From Gordionus sp. m RMFG-2023 (taxonomy: Eukaryota; Nematomorpha; Gordioida; Chordodea; Parachordodidae), in contig NC_088777.1 in assembly GCF_954871325.1 (NCBI RefSeq), positions 42,447,366 through 42,511,365 of the forward strand: DNA of 64,000 nt, in the 5' to 3' direction. Below the pieces are notes generated by a model. The model worked only from the letters and a program-made list of their open reading frames with translations, searched no databases and was not told the DNA's origin. Position numbers and translations under genes: made by a program. The stretch's first letter is position 1. Every line of letters begins with the position of its first letter. Below, in pieces: positions 1-13,287 of the stretch.

Positions 1-78
1 TTAATTTTATAAATCTTGGCAACACTGTATATCATATTAAGATTAATTATTATATTTTAAAAAAAAATTTGAAAAAAG

Positions 79-3000
79 ATTGTTGATGTACAAAGACAAA
101 ATAAATCATTTTGCGATGAATTAATCGAATCCTTTTCAGTAATCGAGAAAGGTCTCAAGGCGAAAATAGAGAATTTGACTCAGCAACTAAAAATCCAAAC
201 GCGCACCGATCTCATTGGCACTTTACAGAGAAAGAATGAAAATGCCAAGGTTTTGATAAAAATGCATTTATTGCTGGTAAGGACAAAAAAATTGATTAAG
301 AAAGAGGTGATATATTTTCTAAAGCAGCTTCTATGAGGCGGTTTTTTTATACAAATATATTGGTCATTTAAAATATTAAAAAGAAACGATTTTGTTTTAT
401 AATAAATGTCTTATTTGAAATCCGACATAGAATATAGTTCAGATAGAAGGGGGGGGGGGGCTTTCTGATTAAAAAATTACGATTGGAATAGAAGTTTTAA
501 AAAGAATGAAATCGGGAAAATAGAATACATGTTACCCCTGATAATGTAAAATACTTATTTGCTAAATATCCAAGGAATTCAATGTTGTCCATTTTTAAAT
601 TATTTTTCAATTAATTATTAAAAAGAATCTTTGATTTATTTTATTTTGACATTAAATTTTTATAATAAATGGGTTATAATATAGAAAGTTAACAGTCTCA
701 TAAAATCTCTTTCAAACGCATTCAAAGAACAAGATTCCCAATTAGACCAGGATATAAGTACCCTTCAAAAATTGACCGATTCAAGCTTACTGAGTGTCGA
801 GGAGTTGGACTCGGATATAAAAAAGTTTGGGCCAAATAAATTAATGTTCGTAGAATCCAACTTAAAATTAGAATAAGGGAAAAATTTTAAGTCAGTTATG
901 AAAACTATTTTGGTAATCTAGTTATAACAAAGTAAGTGGGAACATTGTGAGCCATTGTGTTATTTTTCAACTTTAAATCAATTTTTAGCCTTTTTTAAAA
1001 TCTTATTTTACCGGAAATGTATTTTTTACATATTTGGAATACCTCCCCTACCTTTGAATTGTAGACTCTTTTTCTGATAACCTTGAGTCATTTAAGATGT
1101 ATATAAAAAATCTATTGAAAAAATGAATATAAATTATATTAAGCTCAAATTTTTATAGCAAATTATGTGAAATACATAGAGTAGGTATTCCAAACATGTT
1201 AGAATACATTTCTGGTAAAATCTAATTTCTAAATTTAAAAAAAAAATTTATAGTTGAAAAAATAATACAATGACTCACAATGTTCCAACTTACCTAACAT
1301 AACAAGTCAACTTCAATTAACATACCAAAATATCTCCCTGAGTTAAGATATCTTCATTTTAATTTTAAATTACTAATAGTTAATTGTGGGATAATCTCGG
1401 TACCATCCTAAAATGGATATTATCTCTTGATTAGTCTATAGTTCTAAATCCACTTACTGGAAAACAATTAAATTAGGGTCGAAATATCTCCAAAATAATT
1501 TTTATATATTTTTTATTAATAAAACATAAGCGGCCATAAGGTTTTTTCTAAAAAAATTCGCTATTCAATAAAATTGATTCGCGATGAAATAATATTATTT
1601 CATAAGCATATTTAATTTATTTCGATAATTAAAAATTCCATAGCCATTTTAATGCACAAACGGTCAACATAAAGCGCAAACTAAAACAAGAAAACGAAAT
1701 TATTATAAAGAATGATGCCTCAATAAATTTGTCTCATGAACAAGTTTTCTTAATTTAATTTAAATTCTGATATAAAAACATCTTCAATTTTTTTTCGTTT
1801 TACAATTTATATTCCATATATTATGGTTTATTGCAATTTTTTTGACTTTTAGTTCTCAGATACACATCGTGATATATAGGGCTCTGCTGATCCGCATATT
1901 TTTTCACCGATCCATTCGATACTACTACGATCCGTTATTTATATTGACTTTTATTTACCTTGTGGAACGATGTCATAAAAAAAATCAATTTTATATTCAA
2001 AAAACCTAACTAACTTTCACGAATGATTAAATGTATTTTGTTTTTTTATTGCCCAAGGAGATGTTTATTGATCGCTTATTTTTAAAAACGGCGAAATCAA
2101 GATTTTAACCAAAATATTATTACTTATTGAAAATTTACCAATAGATGTCCTAACTTTTCTGCCATCTATGTGCGAAATATCCAAGCTTATCTAAAAAAAA
2201 ATTGGCTAAATCTTGAGTTAGCCATTTTAAAAATTCAGATAAATGAGCCGTTTAAAAACACTACCCGAATGTGACTCTTTCAATATTTTTGAATCCTTTT
2301 CTTGATGCAGATAATATAACATCATATTTTTCTTTTAAAAGAATTCAATTTTTTATAAATATTACAAATATTATAATATTATGAAATTTTATATAAAATT
2401 TCATAATGTAATATTATATACAATCAGAAAATAACTCAAAGTAAAAATATCGGATCGGTTTTTTCGAAAATATCGGCATAGCCTCAGTAATATAGTTCCA
2501 AATGAACACTAAAAGATCTATACAAAAAAAATTGAAGACATAGATAGACAGGGATTGGCAATTTACGTTTAAAGAAAATTGATTTTAGGAAGCTTTTAAA
2601 ATATTTTTTAATAATCTTCTTTTAATCATTTTTTTTAAAAATCAATGGAATATCAAATGCATTAGACAATTTTTGAAGACGATTTTTTTTTCATGATATT
2701 TTCGTCATAATTAAAATAGAAATGATCTCTTAAAGCTTTTCTTGATGATCATAGACATCTTGAATTGCTAAAGCATCGCCCCAATTAGCATCATTGAGAT
2801 CTATTAGTGACATAATTTTTTAGATACAATGTCATATATCACTATCATAGGGTCTTTTATCTAAGAAGTGTCTTTTTTCCTTGTTAACAAATTAATTTGA
2901 TTTAGATCAAATTTTTTAATAAAGTTTTATTTACTAAATTTGATCAAAATATTTAATATAATTAAGGACAAAGACTTAGATTTTTCCATAATCAGATAAT

Positions 3001-6000
3001 TTTTATATGAAAAATATTAAATTGCAATAGTCATCATTACTTATTAGATTTTTAAAAAAGTACCTAATTTATTTTGATTTTCGTTGTTTCAATTTTTGTT
3101 ATAATGTATAAAATTATTGTTAACTGATTAATTATAATCTCAAATGTAATTATAAATTATTTAATATTCAAATTATAAAACCTAAACTAATAATATTTTT
3201 AAATTTTTTTATAATGTTTTAATGTAGTGCTACCTGCTTCCCTTTACAGTAAAAGAAATAATTAGTTTTTTAAAATTAAAAAATCATTTTAATAATAATT
3301 GATTTAATAACACAAGCAATCGTCATGTCCTCAGCATTGGTGAATTTAATTGTTTAATATAAAACTATTTTCCCTAAAGAATTCCTAAGTTTGGAATGCA
3401 CTCCAAAAGATATAAATATTCCCTCAACTGAAGCTTTTGATTGTTTTGCTAGGATTCTATCCTAAATTAAATGTTCCTGCTACCATCCTTCAATTTTATA
3501 CCTCATTTATTATTTCATTTGAAAACATAATTTTATTAAACGGGTAGATGTAGCATGGAATTTTACCATGATAGATAAAAGGTGACACCTTGATCTCATT
3601 GTAATTAAATTTGAAACATATTTTGGGGTTGGAAGATAGGATAAGAAATGTGTCGGTGAAGGTATTATAATAATGACGATTTTTAGGATGATGGGTTACA
3701 AAAGAGAACCATATATAAAGTAAATAACGAACTGTATTAGATATAATTGCTTATTTGATTTGCTTAATTTGTACAGATTTAGATTGAAAAATAACATATA
3801 TTATAAATTTTTTAAAAACATATTCATAATATAATCTAAAAACTAACCACTAATGGAAAAGGGAAGAGAGGGAGAGTTCTAAAAAATGCTTGATTTCTGG
3901 GACATAGGCCCAAAAATAATAATCAAGATTATTTTTAATTAAGGGTATTAATATTAACGGATGAACGAATATTACCCTAGCATTTTAAATTGGGTTAATG
4001 ACCCAATTAGGAAATAACAGTAGCTAAAATTAAAAATAATAAAACTATTTTTATTTAATAGTCAAAAAAAATTTTTTAATTTGGTTTAACAGTCTTATTT
4101 GAGAACATTCATAATAATATTCGTTTTAGAATATTGAATGATTTTATTTCTCACTCACTGATATCGACTATTTCGATATTTTTTAAAACTCCATATCAGA
4201 GTATTGCAAATGGCAAAAGTTTCAGGCCTGGCCCATCCAAATTTTTACACGGCCTGGCTCGTTTCCAAATTTTTTATTAAGGTGGCTTGGCCCAGTTTTT
4301 TTAAATACAAGATCTAACCCAAAAGCACACCAAAATAAACAATCATTTATAATAATGAGGAGTTGAATTAAAAGCACTACACTTTCTGGATTATCACTTC
4401 TATCAAGTATCATAATTCATCAATAATCCAGCCCAATGATTTTTTTGCCTGGCCCAACCTGACCCAAATAAAAAAATTCAGACATTGCCCCGCCTTGGCA
4501 TTACAGGCCCAAATGTATAATCGAATTTTTAATTGACAGTCGGCTTTTTATACGATAAAATATCAAATTAGCTCATGATTTATCAATATATTTTTTTTTC
4601 AGCAATTTCCCGAACAGGTCTCATGAGAAACATTAACTTTTTACTTGCAAGTTAAGGTAAAAAAAAAGTTATGATGATATTTTTCAATCTAAATCTGTCC
4701 TTCTCTGATTGAATAGTTGATATTTAATTTACATCAGAGTTTAAATTAAATATGACTAAAAAGATAATTTTTTTTTAAAAACTTTAAATAGTCAAAATCA
4801 AAATGTATAAAGCTATATTTTCTTATCTATAATATAAATTTATAAAAAATTTGAAAATAAATTTAGCTATTCATTTATAATGGCAATGGCAGAATTGGTC
4901 TTAACTCTAAAATTAACTGCCATTTTTTTGTACATTACATAAAATTTATCTATATCCTTATCTTATAATTTACAAATATAAAGTTTAGTGAAAAATTGGA
5001 ATCTACTCGCAAAATATTGGTATCAAATAACGAAGATGTGGCCAAATCAATGCAGAATTTAAGATCGGTATATTGAAAAATAATATTATATTAATTTAGT
5101 TATACTAATTAATACTTAGAAGAACACCATAACTTTACAGGACTGGTGAATAATTTTTTTTAAATATTTAAAAAATTATTAATACTTAAAAAATATTTAC
5201 ACTTAATCAATTTGCCGAAATTGGCTGTTTCTAAAGCCCATAGATTCATGAACCTAACATTTTTTATAAAGTTAAATTGTATATAGATATTTCTGACAAT
5301 TTTTAAAGATCATTTAAGAAAATATAAGAAATCACATATAAATTTTTGTTACGTGACTGTTTAAAATTTTTTTTAAACATTCTTTGGCAGGCAATTTTCA
5401 GATTAATTTTTTTTAACATATAGATCAATACACACGAAACCAAAGATATAATAACATGTTTATCGCGGCATCACGATACCATTAAAATTGGTTTAGAAGA
5501 TACCTCAAAAATTATAAAAGTGAGTTTATAAAATATTCTCTCTTTGTAACCCTAAAAATATAAATATAGCAAATTTAATTTTTATGAAATGTTATTTAAT
5601 TATGAGAATTCTCTTAAATTTTTGATATAAGGTACTTAAAAAAACATCTTATATAAAATAAAGGAAGCGTATGATAAGAACCATGAACGATTCAAAGAAC
5701 AAGATGTTATCTTTTGTAAAACCAATGAATCTTGTATCGAGGAAAATACTCAACAATTTTTAAACATCGCAGCTTCTTTAACTGAGAGTCACGTCAATTT
5801 AGAGAACGTCATAAATGGCTATCTACCACAAGCTAGGGAAGAGTGTCTTGAACTTATAAATTCTTGGAAATTCGATATTAAAACTGGTTATATGGATATT
5901 TTTTTCTTCTAAACTTTTTATTTGAGGTTTGAACAAAGAGTCAAAAACGGCATGTTTTAATATCTCAGTATTAAAGATGTATGGGATCCAATTTTTTCAT

Positions 6001-7813
6001 CAGTACTCTACAGTAGTTATCTTTATCTACATAGGCCCTAATTTTTTAAGCCTGGCCCAGTCCTAAATTTTTTTAAAAAAGTTTTGCCGGCCTGATCTTG
6101 GAAATTTCTTTTTATAGCCCAACCAGAAATTTTTAAAAAAATTATTTGTTCGCCCGACCCGTCCCGAATTTATTTAAATATAGAAATTAATTTTTTTTAG
6201 TTTTTTACTATTAGCAGCTTTTTGTTTATTTTTAATTTTGATTTTTTTAAATAAATGGGCCAAAAGCCCTTTCGAACTGGGTACGAGCCAGGCCTACTTT
6301 TGCAGATCTCTACTCTACATATCTTAAAAAATATTTATTAACCTTTCTTACGCATGGAATATAAATATAATTAATCGAAAATTTTGTTAGAGATGATTAA
6401 ATTTTTTTGTTAAAGTGGCTGAATTCAAATAAGGATGATCCTGGCCATTGATCTGGTACATCTCTAGTTATTATTTTTTGAGTGATACTATATCTATAAA
6501 CACGCGTGTCCTAAGTCACGAAATATTGTTTTAAACATTTATTTTAATAAAAATCAAATTAGGAATGACCCCCTGTAGAAGAGACACACTGTACAGGAAT
6601 GTTCTAGCTAAAAGAAGCGAAACGATGCTTAATGAGTCGAGCGATTTTAATCTCAATGAAAATGTTAGTTTGATAAATTGTTTTTATATAGATCAGAGAC
6701 TTGCAGAGGTACATTTCCATGGCGTGGCACAAATTTTTTTTTAAAACAATTTTTTCGTCCTGGCCTGGGTTTTATATTTTCACACCTGACCCCGATTTTT
6801 TTATTATATTACATTTATTTTTAATATTTATAGCTAATAATGGTGATTTAAAATATACTGCCCGGCCTGGGTATATTTAAAAAATTAAAATACAGCCGGC
6901 CCCGTGTACTCTGACCGGGTCTGCAGGTCTTTGATAGAGAGAACGATTAAGTTTTTTTTTTAAAAAAATATTATAAATTGTGGTTGTAAATATATTTTGA
7001 TTGTCGTATTGTTTATCTTCCGGAATTCTATATATTTTATTAAAATTGCTAGATTTAATTGATCGCTAATTTTTTGGGAAAAAATGTGAACCAGGTCATA
7101 TAAGTCAGATTAATGAAGATTATCCTAATTGATTCTTATTAAAGTTTTAATTCTATTCATTTAAGAACAGAATAAAAGGTATACTTATATAATTTTTTTT
7201 TTAATTTTAATCTAAAAATGGTTTTAAAAGTAAATAATTATTTAATTAGAATAATTTTTGTTATAAAATTTGTGAATGTTTTTATCCCCTATATTTGTGA
7301 ACAAGTTAAAAAGAGATAAATTCAGTACATTCTTAAAAATTTATAATGCTAACTAGTACAAAATCCCTCCATTTGAGCCGATTTTTAAAAACGGCTAACT
7401 CAATATTTTAGCCAGAAAAATATTGCCTAAGCCTCAAGATTTCATTAATAGATGTCCAAACCTTTGTACGATATATGAGCAAAATCTTCAAGCTTGCGTA
7501 ATATTTCTCTGGACATAAGAGTAGCTGTTTTTTCGGCTCAAATGGAGCGATTTTGCATCATTAATGCTAACCATAAAGCGGTATTTAAAAATATAAGGCA
7601 AAATTTACATTGAATTTTATAGCATATCTGTTTTGTATGTAACAGGAGATCAAGGATTCTACAATTACCACAACAGTATCAAACTCGAACGATTCCACAT
7701 CAAAGTCCTCTAAAAATGTAAAGTTTAAACAGAACCACGAAAATGACTTTCTTATAAATAACGCCGATTGCCCAAAAGAAATAAAAGAAAATAATGGGAA
7801 TTTTAAAATATAA
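79..7813 (+). CDS. KIF11: Kinesin-5 (KIF11/Eg5/bimC) heavy chain, 3' eight exons, partial
   Basis: Kinesin-5 is the homotetrameric plus-end motor that slides antiparallel spindle microtubules. Only the distal stalk and tail are in the window; the motor domain lies upstream of base 1. Exons, with consistent phases, are 79-276, 685-824, 1644-1743, 4984-5067, 5424-5519, 5664-5886, 6563-6663 and 7646-7813 (stop TAA 7811-7813). Together they encode 369 residues. The first six exons give polar, helical sequence with no other recognisable domain. The decisive motif crosses the junction 5886/6563: TGMTPCRRD, the bimC box, whose Thr is the conserved CDK1 site needed for spindle targeting. A Ser/Thr/Asn-rich tail of about 60 residues follows it and ends the protein. 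The intron after exon 3 is 3.2 kb and repeat-filled; the last two introns contain short inverted-repeat elements. The family call rests mainly on the bimC box; the first three exons are the weakest. Confidence 0.78.
2061..2262. mobile_element. Short inverted-repeat element, family H, copy 1
   Basis: This is a roughly 200 bp palindromic element. The left arm contains TTTTTAAAAACGGCG and the right arm contains GAGCCGTTTAAAAA. The core reads AATAGATGTCCTAAC, and the same core recurs in four other copies in this window (7358, 23016, 29859, 32378). There is no coding capacity, so it looks like a non-autonomous DNA transposon (MITE) of unknown superfamily. Confidence 0.6.
4225..4515. repeat. GC-motif dispersed repeat (family G)
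   Basis: Islands of GGCCTGGCCC and CCTGGCCCAACCTG are embedded in A/T-rich sequence, ending near GGCATTACAGGCCC. The same pattern occurs at about 6030-6310, 6697-6930, 31310-31460 and 34660-34860. It is probably a degraded short non-autonomous element. No coding frame is present. Confidence 0.45.
6030..6310. repeat. GC-motif dispersed repeat (family G) in kinesin-5 intron
   Basis: This intronic stretch carries repeated GC islands (AAGCCTGGCCCAGTCC, GCCGGCCTG, CGCCCGACCCG, GAGCCAGGCC) separated by T/A runs, ending near TTGCAGATCTC. It resembles the better-bounded copies at 6697 and 34660. Confidence 0.45.
6697..6930. mobile_element. Family G element with CTGCAG ends, kinesin-5 intron
   Basis: The sequence starts with AGACTTGCAG and ends with CTGCAGGTCT, an imperfect inverted pair. 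Inside are GC islands such as CTGGCCTGGG and CCCGGCCTGG. The copy at 34660-34860 has the same ends (GACCTGCAG ... CTGCAGGTC). The length is about 234 bp with no coding capacity. Confidence 0.55.
7358..7556. mobile_element. Short inverted-repeat element, family H, copy 2 (best ends)
   Basis: The terminal inverted repeats are nearly perfect. The left end has CTCCATTTGAGCCGA and the right end has TCGGCTCAAATGGAG. The core AATAGATGTCCAAACCT is shared with the other family H copies. It sits in the last intron of the kinesin-5 gene. Confidence 0.7.
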
Positions 7814-10800
7814 TTTTATAAATATCTTATTTTTTAAACTACAATAAACAAAAAAATTTATAATTATTTATATTTTATTTTAGGATTATCTTTATTTATT
7901 TATTTTTATAATTTTTTTTAGTATAAATATTATAAACAACGATACAGGTCAAAAGAATCGAAATGGTGAACATTAAATATCATTTATTCCCATTGAAATA
8001 TTTATTATGTTTATAAATATCGAAATTTAAATAAAATTATCATCCGGAAAATTTATATCTACCCTGTAAATGCGTTACATTGACAATCTTTGTGAATGTG
8101 GTAGTGTTTACTTTCCTTACTTTTTATTGGCTCCTTAAATGTAATATAACCATCACATCATTTTTTTTTACTTAATCGGTTATTTTATTTTATATCAGAA
8201 TTACCTTTAGGTTTCATGTTCTTATTATATTTTAAATATACGGAGAAAATTAGACAAACAAGTTTCAACTTTCTAAGTCAACTGCGGATATTTATTTATT
8301 TAACTTTTAGTTTTTGGGATCAACAAGTACTTTTGTCAGCTACTTATGTCCAGGTACTTTGTAGCTATTTAATTCTTTATGGAATAAAATATAATAGGCA
8401 TCAGTGGTCTGCAATAGAAAGAGAAAGAAAAACTATTTTTTAAATAATTTTTTTATTTTTATTAATTCATCAAAATCATGATTATGTATTATTAAATAAG
8501 AATGCATAAAATCATTATAAAATAACTGTATACAAAATATCAATAAATATATAAAATTAATTTATAAAATAAAATAAGATCTAAGGCTTATTTGATACAA
8601 TATTTATTTGAATTTCCCCGGTCAAATATAGGCCAAACCGAACTGTATTCGACCAAAATACGCACCTGATTTTTACAAATAACTATTTTTTTATAAAAAA
8701 AATGATAATTCATAATTTTAAAATATGAGTTTAATTTTGATGAATTATACTGGATCGGATAAAAAATTTAACGAGCCAGACATGTACATGAAAAAAATGA
8801 CTGGTTAGATAAGACATTATCGAAAAGGCAGAAATTCTTTAAAAATACAAATTTGCTGGCCTCGCCAATACAGGGTTCATATCAATTGTTACCAATACTT
8901 TGTTCGGAAGTGAGGCCCTGAATTTTATTAAAATCAAAGGGGAAAAAAATGAGACAGATTGGGTACCCCAGGATTTTACCTTCGTCAGCAGATATTTCTC
9001 GAAATCTGTCAGTCCAATTTTTTAAGTTTGGGTAATATGTATCATTTCCTACTGACCCATTTTCATTAAAAAAAATTTTCCAAATCAATCACATTACAAC
9101 TAATTAGAATTCATAGTTTCATTCTAAACAAAAATGATAAAAAAATTAAAAAATCACAAAGCAATGCTAGACAACACATATCCAACGAACTACTGAAAAA
9201 TTGCTCGAAGATATTATCCACACCATCTCCTGCTACAAAATCGTAATTTTATATATAAACAAATCATTCAAGACATCGGGAAATACATTGATAACTGCTT
9301 TGCATCCTTTAGATTTGGTCATAACACCTATTGAACTAATATCTGCTCTAAAAATCAGGCTAGAAAAATCTATAATTTACAAAACTGATGCCTACACAAT
9401 TATTATCGACATATCATCGATTCTATAAACCAATTAATATGAATATACTTTTTGGTTGTTGCATCTTTCGGGGGCCATATTTTTCTATTTTATTTTTTTT
9501 TATCTTATTTTTTTATGTAATATTTTTTGTTTATTTTTTAAAAATTGTCTAAAAAATGGGTTAGGTGGGTTCAGTGAAAAATCTCTGAACCCGATTCGGG
9601 TTCAGGTGGGTTCCATGTTCGGAGACCAGAAAAAGAAAAGTAATGAATGACTTATTAAAATTAGTTAAAATAACAGAAACATCATTTTTTTTTAAAAAAA
9701 TTTATTTTAACACGATAAAAATTATTTATCATCATAATTATAATACTACAAATACAATTTAAAAAATTACTAAATATATAACAAAAATGATTACATGCAA
9801 AAATGATCAAAAAATGTTTTTTAAAATTAAAAAAAAAAGCTGTAACCCTCAACCCTAAATTTTAAAAAAGGGTTAGGGTTCAGTGAAATATTGAGGGTTC
9901 AGAGTTTTGGTTCGCTCGTACCTTTTTCTGATTGGTTAATTTATTTTAAAATAAATATATATTGTTTCAAAATTTTTTTTGTAAGTATTTATTTTTTAAA
10001 AAAAGTTGTAAAATATATCTAAATATAAATATTATCACTTCCCAGTTTTTGAATTTTTAACATATTTAGAGCCATAATTCTTAGTTCCGATTGGGTAGAA
10101 AAAAACAAAGGGAATTCTCTTCTCTCTTTTCAGCTAAAAATTTATTAACCCCAAAAAATTTATAGCCACAGTGCTCTAATCACCTCCCCCCTCACAACAG
10201 AGTAAACGCTGCATATATATTTTAGAAAAAATAAAAATATATATTTATTTAAAAATAAAATAAAAATTAACCAATCATAAAAAAGAACCAATCCAATATT
10301 GATATTAAAAAAAAAATGAATAATATGCCCCCGAAAGAAGCAACCCTACTTTTTAAGTATAAAATTAATACACACGTAATAAAAATCATAATGTCCTTTA
10401 AAATGAAATTTGGCATTAAACAAGACTATTCTATCTCCCTCTATTTTTAACCTATTAATTATTACCTAATGTAACGTTTATACATCAGGAATTTAAAAAT
10501 TAACTTTGATAAAACCAAAATCCTATCTAACTTATATTTACATCACGAATTAATAATTGATAATAGAAAAATTTAATTCACAAGATCATAGAAATATCTT
10601 GGAGTTATAATTGACTATAAGACCACATCCAGGGTGGAAACGGTTCGAGTTTTACATTCGTTCCGTCAGAAGTCAATATTCGTCTTAAAAATGGATCCGG
10701 CAAATTTGAAGTTAAAATATACTTTTTGATCCGGCAAATTACTAAATTCTTTTTAATGCTAAAATTTTTTAAATTCCAATTTCTAATAGAGTAGACGTAA

Positions 10801-11007
10801 GTATTAAATATTTTTATATATGATACTAAAATTTTATATATAAACTTAACTAGATTTAATGAATCTCATAGACAAGATTACAAAATATTCTAAATGTAAT
10901 CAGAAATTTAGGAGAGGCAGCATAAAAATGCAAATGATAAAGACAACTTAATAAACAAACTTATTTTATATATATTTTTAATGATAAATAATTTATACAT
11001 TGTATTA
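7814..11007. other. Intergenic, no gene supported
   Basis: After the kinesin-5 gene this 3.2 kb has only short open frames without family similarity or exon structure. It includes two small GGGTTCAGTGAAA-containing patches (9568 and about 9880) that look like fragments of one repeat, and low-complexity A/T sequence. Confidence 0.5.
7843..7848 (+). terminator. Poly(A) signal of the kinesin-5 gene
   Basis: A canonical AATAAA lies 30 bp after the TAA stop and is the first one downstream, so it is the likely 3' end signal of the kinesin-5 transcript. Confidence 0.55.
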
Positions 11008-11134
11008 TATAGGGTAAATTATTTTAAAAAAAACAAACAATTAAAATAAAATAACAATATGTTTTTTTATTTTTGCACAACCCTCAAAAAATAAATGACA
11101 ATCAAATATATAATATATAACAAAACAGATTTAA

Positions 11135-11255
11135 AAAATACATACGGTAATTTTTTTTCATTTACAATTTTATATAATTTAATTTTTTTTATAAAATACA
11201 TTCGGTAATTTTTTTGCATTTACAATTTTTATATAACTTAATTTTTTTTATAAAA
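11135..11255. repeat. Tandem duplication inside the inverted-repeat element
   Basis: Two copies, about 60-65 bp each, contain CGGTAATTTTTTT, CATTTACAATTTT and TTAATTTTTTTTATAAAA in the same order. The pair lies immediately upstream of the element's open frame. Confidence 0.6.
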
Positions 11256-11277
11256 AAGAGTTTAATATTTTTTTCAA

Positions 11278-11559
11278 ATGTTTAATATACGACTAATTTT
11301 ATCTAGTAATACAAATTCATTTACATTAAATCCTGATCCTGCCACCCTATTCGCCGCAACTAAACCCGATAGAAAATTTTTTTGGAGTGTTAAAAACAAA
11401 TATAGGTCGATCAATCCCCGACCAAATACTCGAAACGAAATAATTAATAATGTAACATCAATTCTTAATGAATTTACTATTCCTTTTGATTTTTCAAATT
11501 ATTATAATAAAATGCATCAATTTTTGGAGATTGGTTATCGAGGACAACCAATGAATTAA
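11278..11559 (+). CDS. 93-residue protein inside the inverted-repeat element
   Basis: This ATG-initiated open frame fills the unique centre of the 11008-11798 element. Its composition is protein-like: it has Pro, Trp and charged residues and is not a pure A/T translation. The segment FFWSVKNKYRS followed by NYYNKMHQFLEIG and a terminal GQPMN could be the C-terminal piece of a DDE transposase, but no catalytic triad is visible and I do not recognise the family with certainty. It could be a deletion remnant of the parent transposase or a small protein of its own. Confidence 0.4.
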   Translation: MFNIRLILSSNTNSFTLNPDPATLFAATKPDRKFFWSVKNKYRSINPRPNTRNEIINNVTSILNEFTIPFDFSNYYNKMHQFLEIGYRGQPMN

Positions 11560-13287
11560 GGTAAATTTATAAAAATATAATTTATATTGAAATATATTTT
11601 AAAGGAATTTAGAAAAAGGAGAATATATATATAAAGAAAAAACGAAAATTAAAATATCCAATTTTTAATGTATTTTTTAAATCTGTTTTGTTATATATTA
11701 TATATTTGATTGTCTTTTTTGAGGGTTGTGCAAAAATAAAAAAACATATTGTTATTTTATTTTAATTGTTTGTTTTTTTTAAAATAATTTACCCTATAAA
11801 TATCACATATTATCAATAAAATTTAATGTAAAATATTAATTTTATAAAAATAGAAACTATATTTCTTAGAAATTTATTCTAAAAATATAAATAACTTTTC
11901 ATATTATTAAAAGATAGTGTAAGAATTAAACAGAATGCCACTTCAAAACTATTAAAAGCTCCTATAAATACTACTCCATAAATATTATCTCAAATAAATA
12001 TAAAAATTAAAATTTATATAATAGCATCATTAACCTACTACGATGAATCTATTCTTATTTAATGTTAATGGAAACAAATGTATATTTACTAACTTATTAT
12101 ATCTCAAATTTTATTTTTCAATTTTTAATATAATAAATTTATCTCTTAAATGCATAAATATTAAAAGAAATTATATTAGGAAGCCTAAATGATTATTAAT
12201 TAGCACTTATTTTATATTTGGGTGTGAATACATGTGGAAAACCTAAAAAATTATAAAAAAGGGATAAGTTTCTTTGATAATTAATTTTTGAATAAGTTTA
12301 GAATCGAAAAATAACCTTAAACTTGTAATGCTTACATTGTTGGCGTTATTGATCCAAATATCTTCATTTTTGTTTTCTATACTTTTATTTACTGTAAAAC
12401 ATTATCTCCAATAATATTTTAGAAATATTGTGATTTGACTGGTAACCGACTCAAACCGACCGCTTACTAAATATTTGATGGTCAGCATTCTTAGTTTTAT
12501 CCAGAACTTTTGTTTTTTCTGGCAATCTACCCTATTGGAGTTATAATAATTGTTGTATCTATTCATTTTTTTAAATAATTAATTCCTTTTTTATTAATTT
12601 TTTTATATTGTTATGTAATTACAATTTTTTGAATATTATAATTAGTTATTATTGTGGTGTTTATTCATTTTTTTAAATAATGAATTCTTTTTTTTTATAT
12701 TTTGAATATTATAATTAGTTATTATTATTAGATTATAATTTTAGTTGGGCATTGTTAGTATATGTTAAAATTATTAATTTCTTTCGTTATTCAAATTTTT
12801 TTTTGGTTAAAAAATGTCATTTGAATATTAAAAGAAAAAGATATATATACGAACGAAACAAACTCATTTTAAAAATTATTCACCAATTATTATTCAATTA
12901 ATTCTATTTCAAAATAAAGTTACCCGTACTTCTAAATACAAAAAAGGTTTGAAGTTATATATATTTTAATATTTAATCTTCCTTTTTTTTATAATAATCA
13001 ACTTCAAAACTAAACACTGGTCCGAAGTAAACATATTCAGGGACAGCAGATATTCAGTCTAATAAATAGACTATACAATTAAATTTAGAAGAAATAAATT
13101 GTGATTAAAAGTCAATTTTTTTTATATATCAGCGTATTTAAGGTAAAAAAAAAATATATATATCTTTTCTTTTATTTTTAATGCCTTTTTATGCTTTTAT
13201 TTTAATCATAATATTAATTACATTGTTGTATAATTTTGGCCGCAGCATTAAGTTATTTGTGATTAAAATTATTTTGAATTCTTTGTA

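Larger units (their letters stand above)
1744..4983. other. Large kinesin-5 intron, repeat-filled
   Basis: This 3.2 kb intron has no credible exon on either strand. It contains a hairpin-type short element (2061-2262), part of a GC-motif dispersed repeat (about 4225-4515), and otherwise low-complexity A/T sequence. The other introns of this gene are 0.1-1.0 kb. Confidence 0.6.
11008..11798. mobile_element. DNA element with about 140 bp terminal inverted repeats
   Basis: The left arm starts TATAGGGTAAATTATTTT and the right arm ends AAAATAATTTACCCTATA. The two arms stay nearly identical in inverted orientation for about 140 bp, with a small indel after the CACAACCCTC block. The TATA at both tips would fit insertion at a TA dinucleotide, as in Tc1/mariner-like elements. 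Between the arms are a tandem duplication (11135-11255) and one 93-codon open frame. At 0.8 kb it is too short to be autonomous. Confidence 0.75.

Noticed and set aside
8216-9428. Several plus- and minus-strand frames of 60-75 codons
   Set aside because: Composition follows A/T content, no recognisable domain and no supporting splice or poly(A) structure.
9840-9905. AACCCTAA and TTAGGGTT motifs suggesting interstitial telomere repeats
   Set aside because: Only one or two units in each orientation, in an imperfect hairpin; not a telomeric array.
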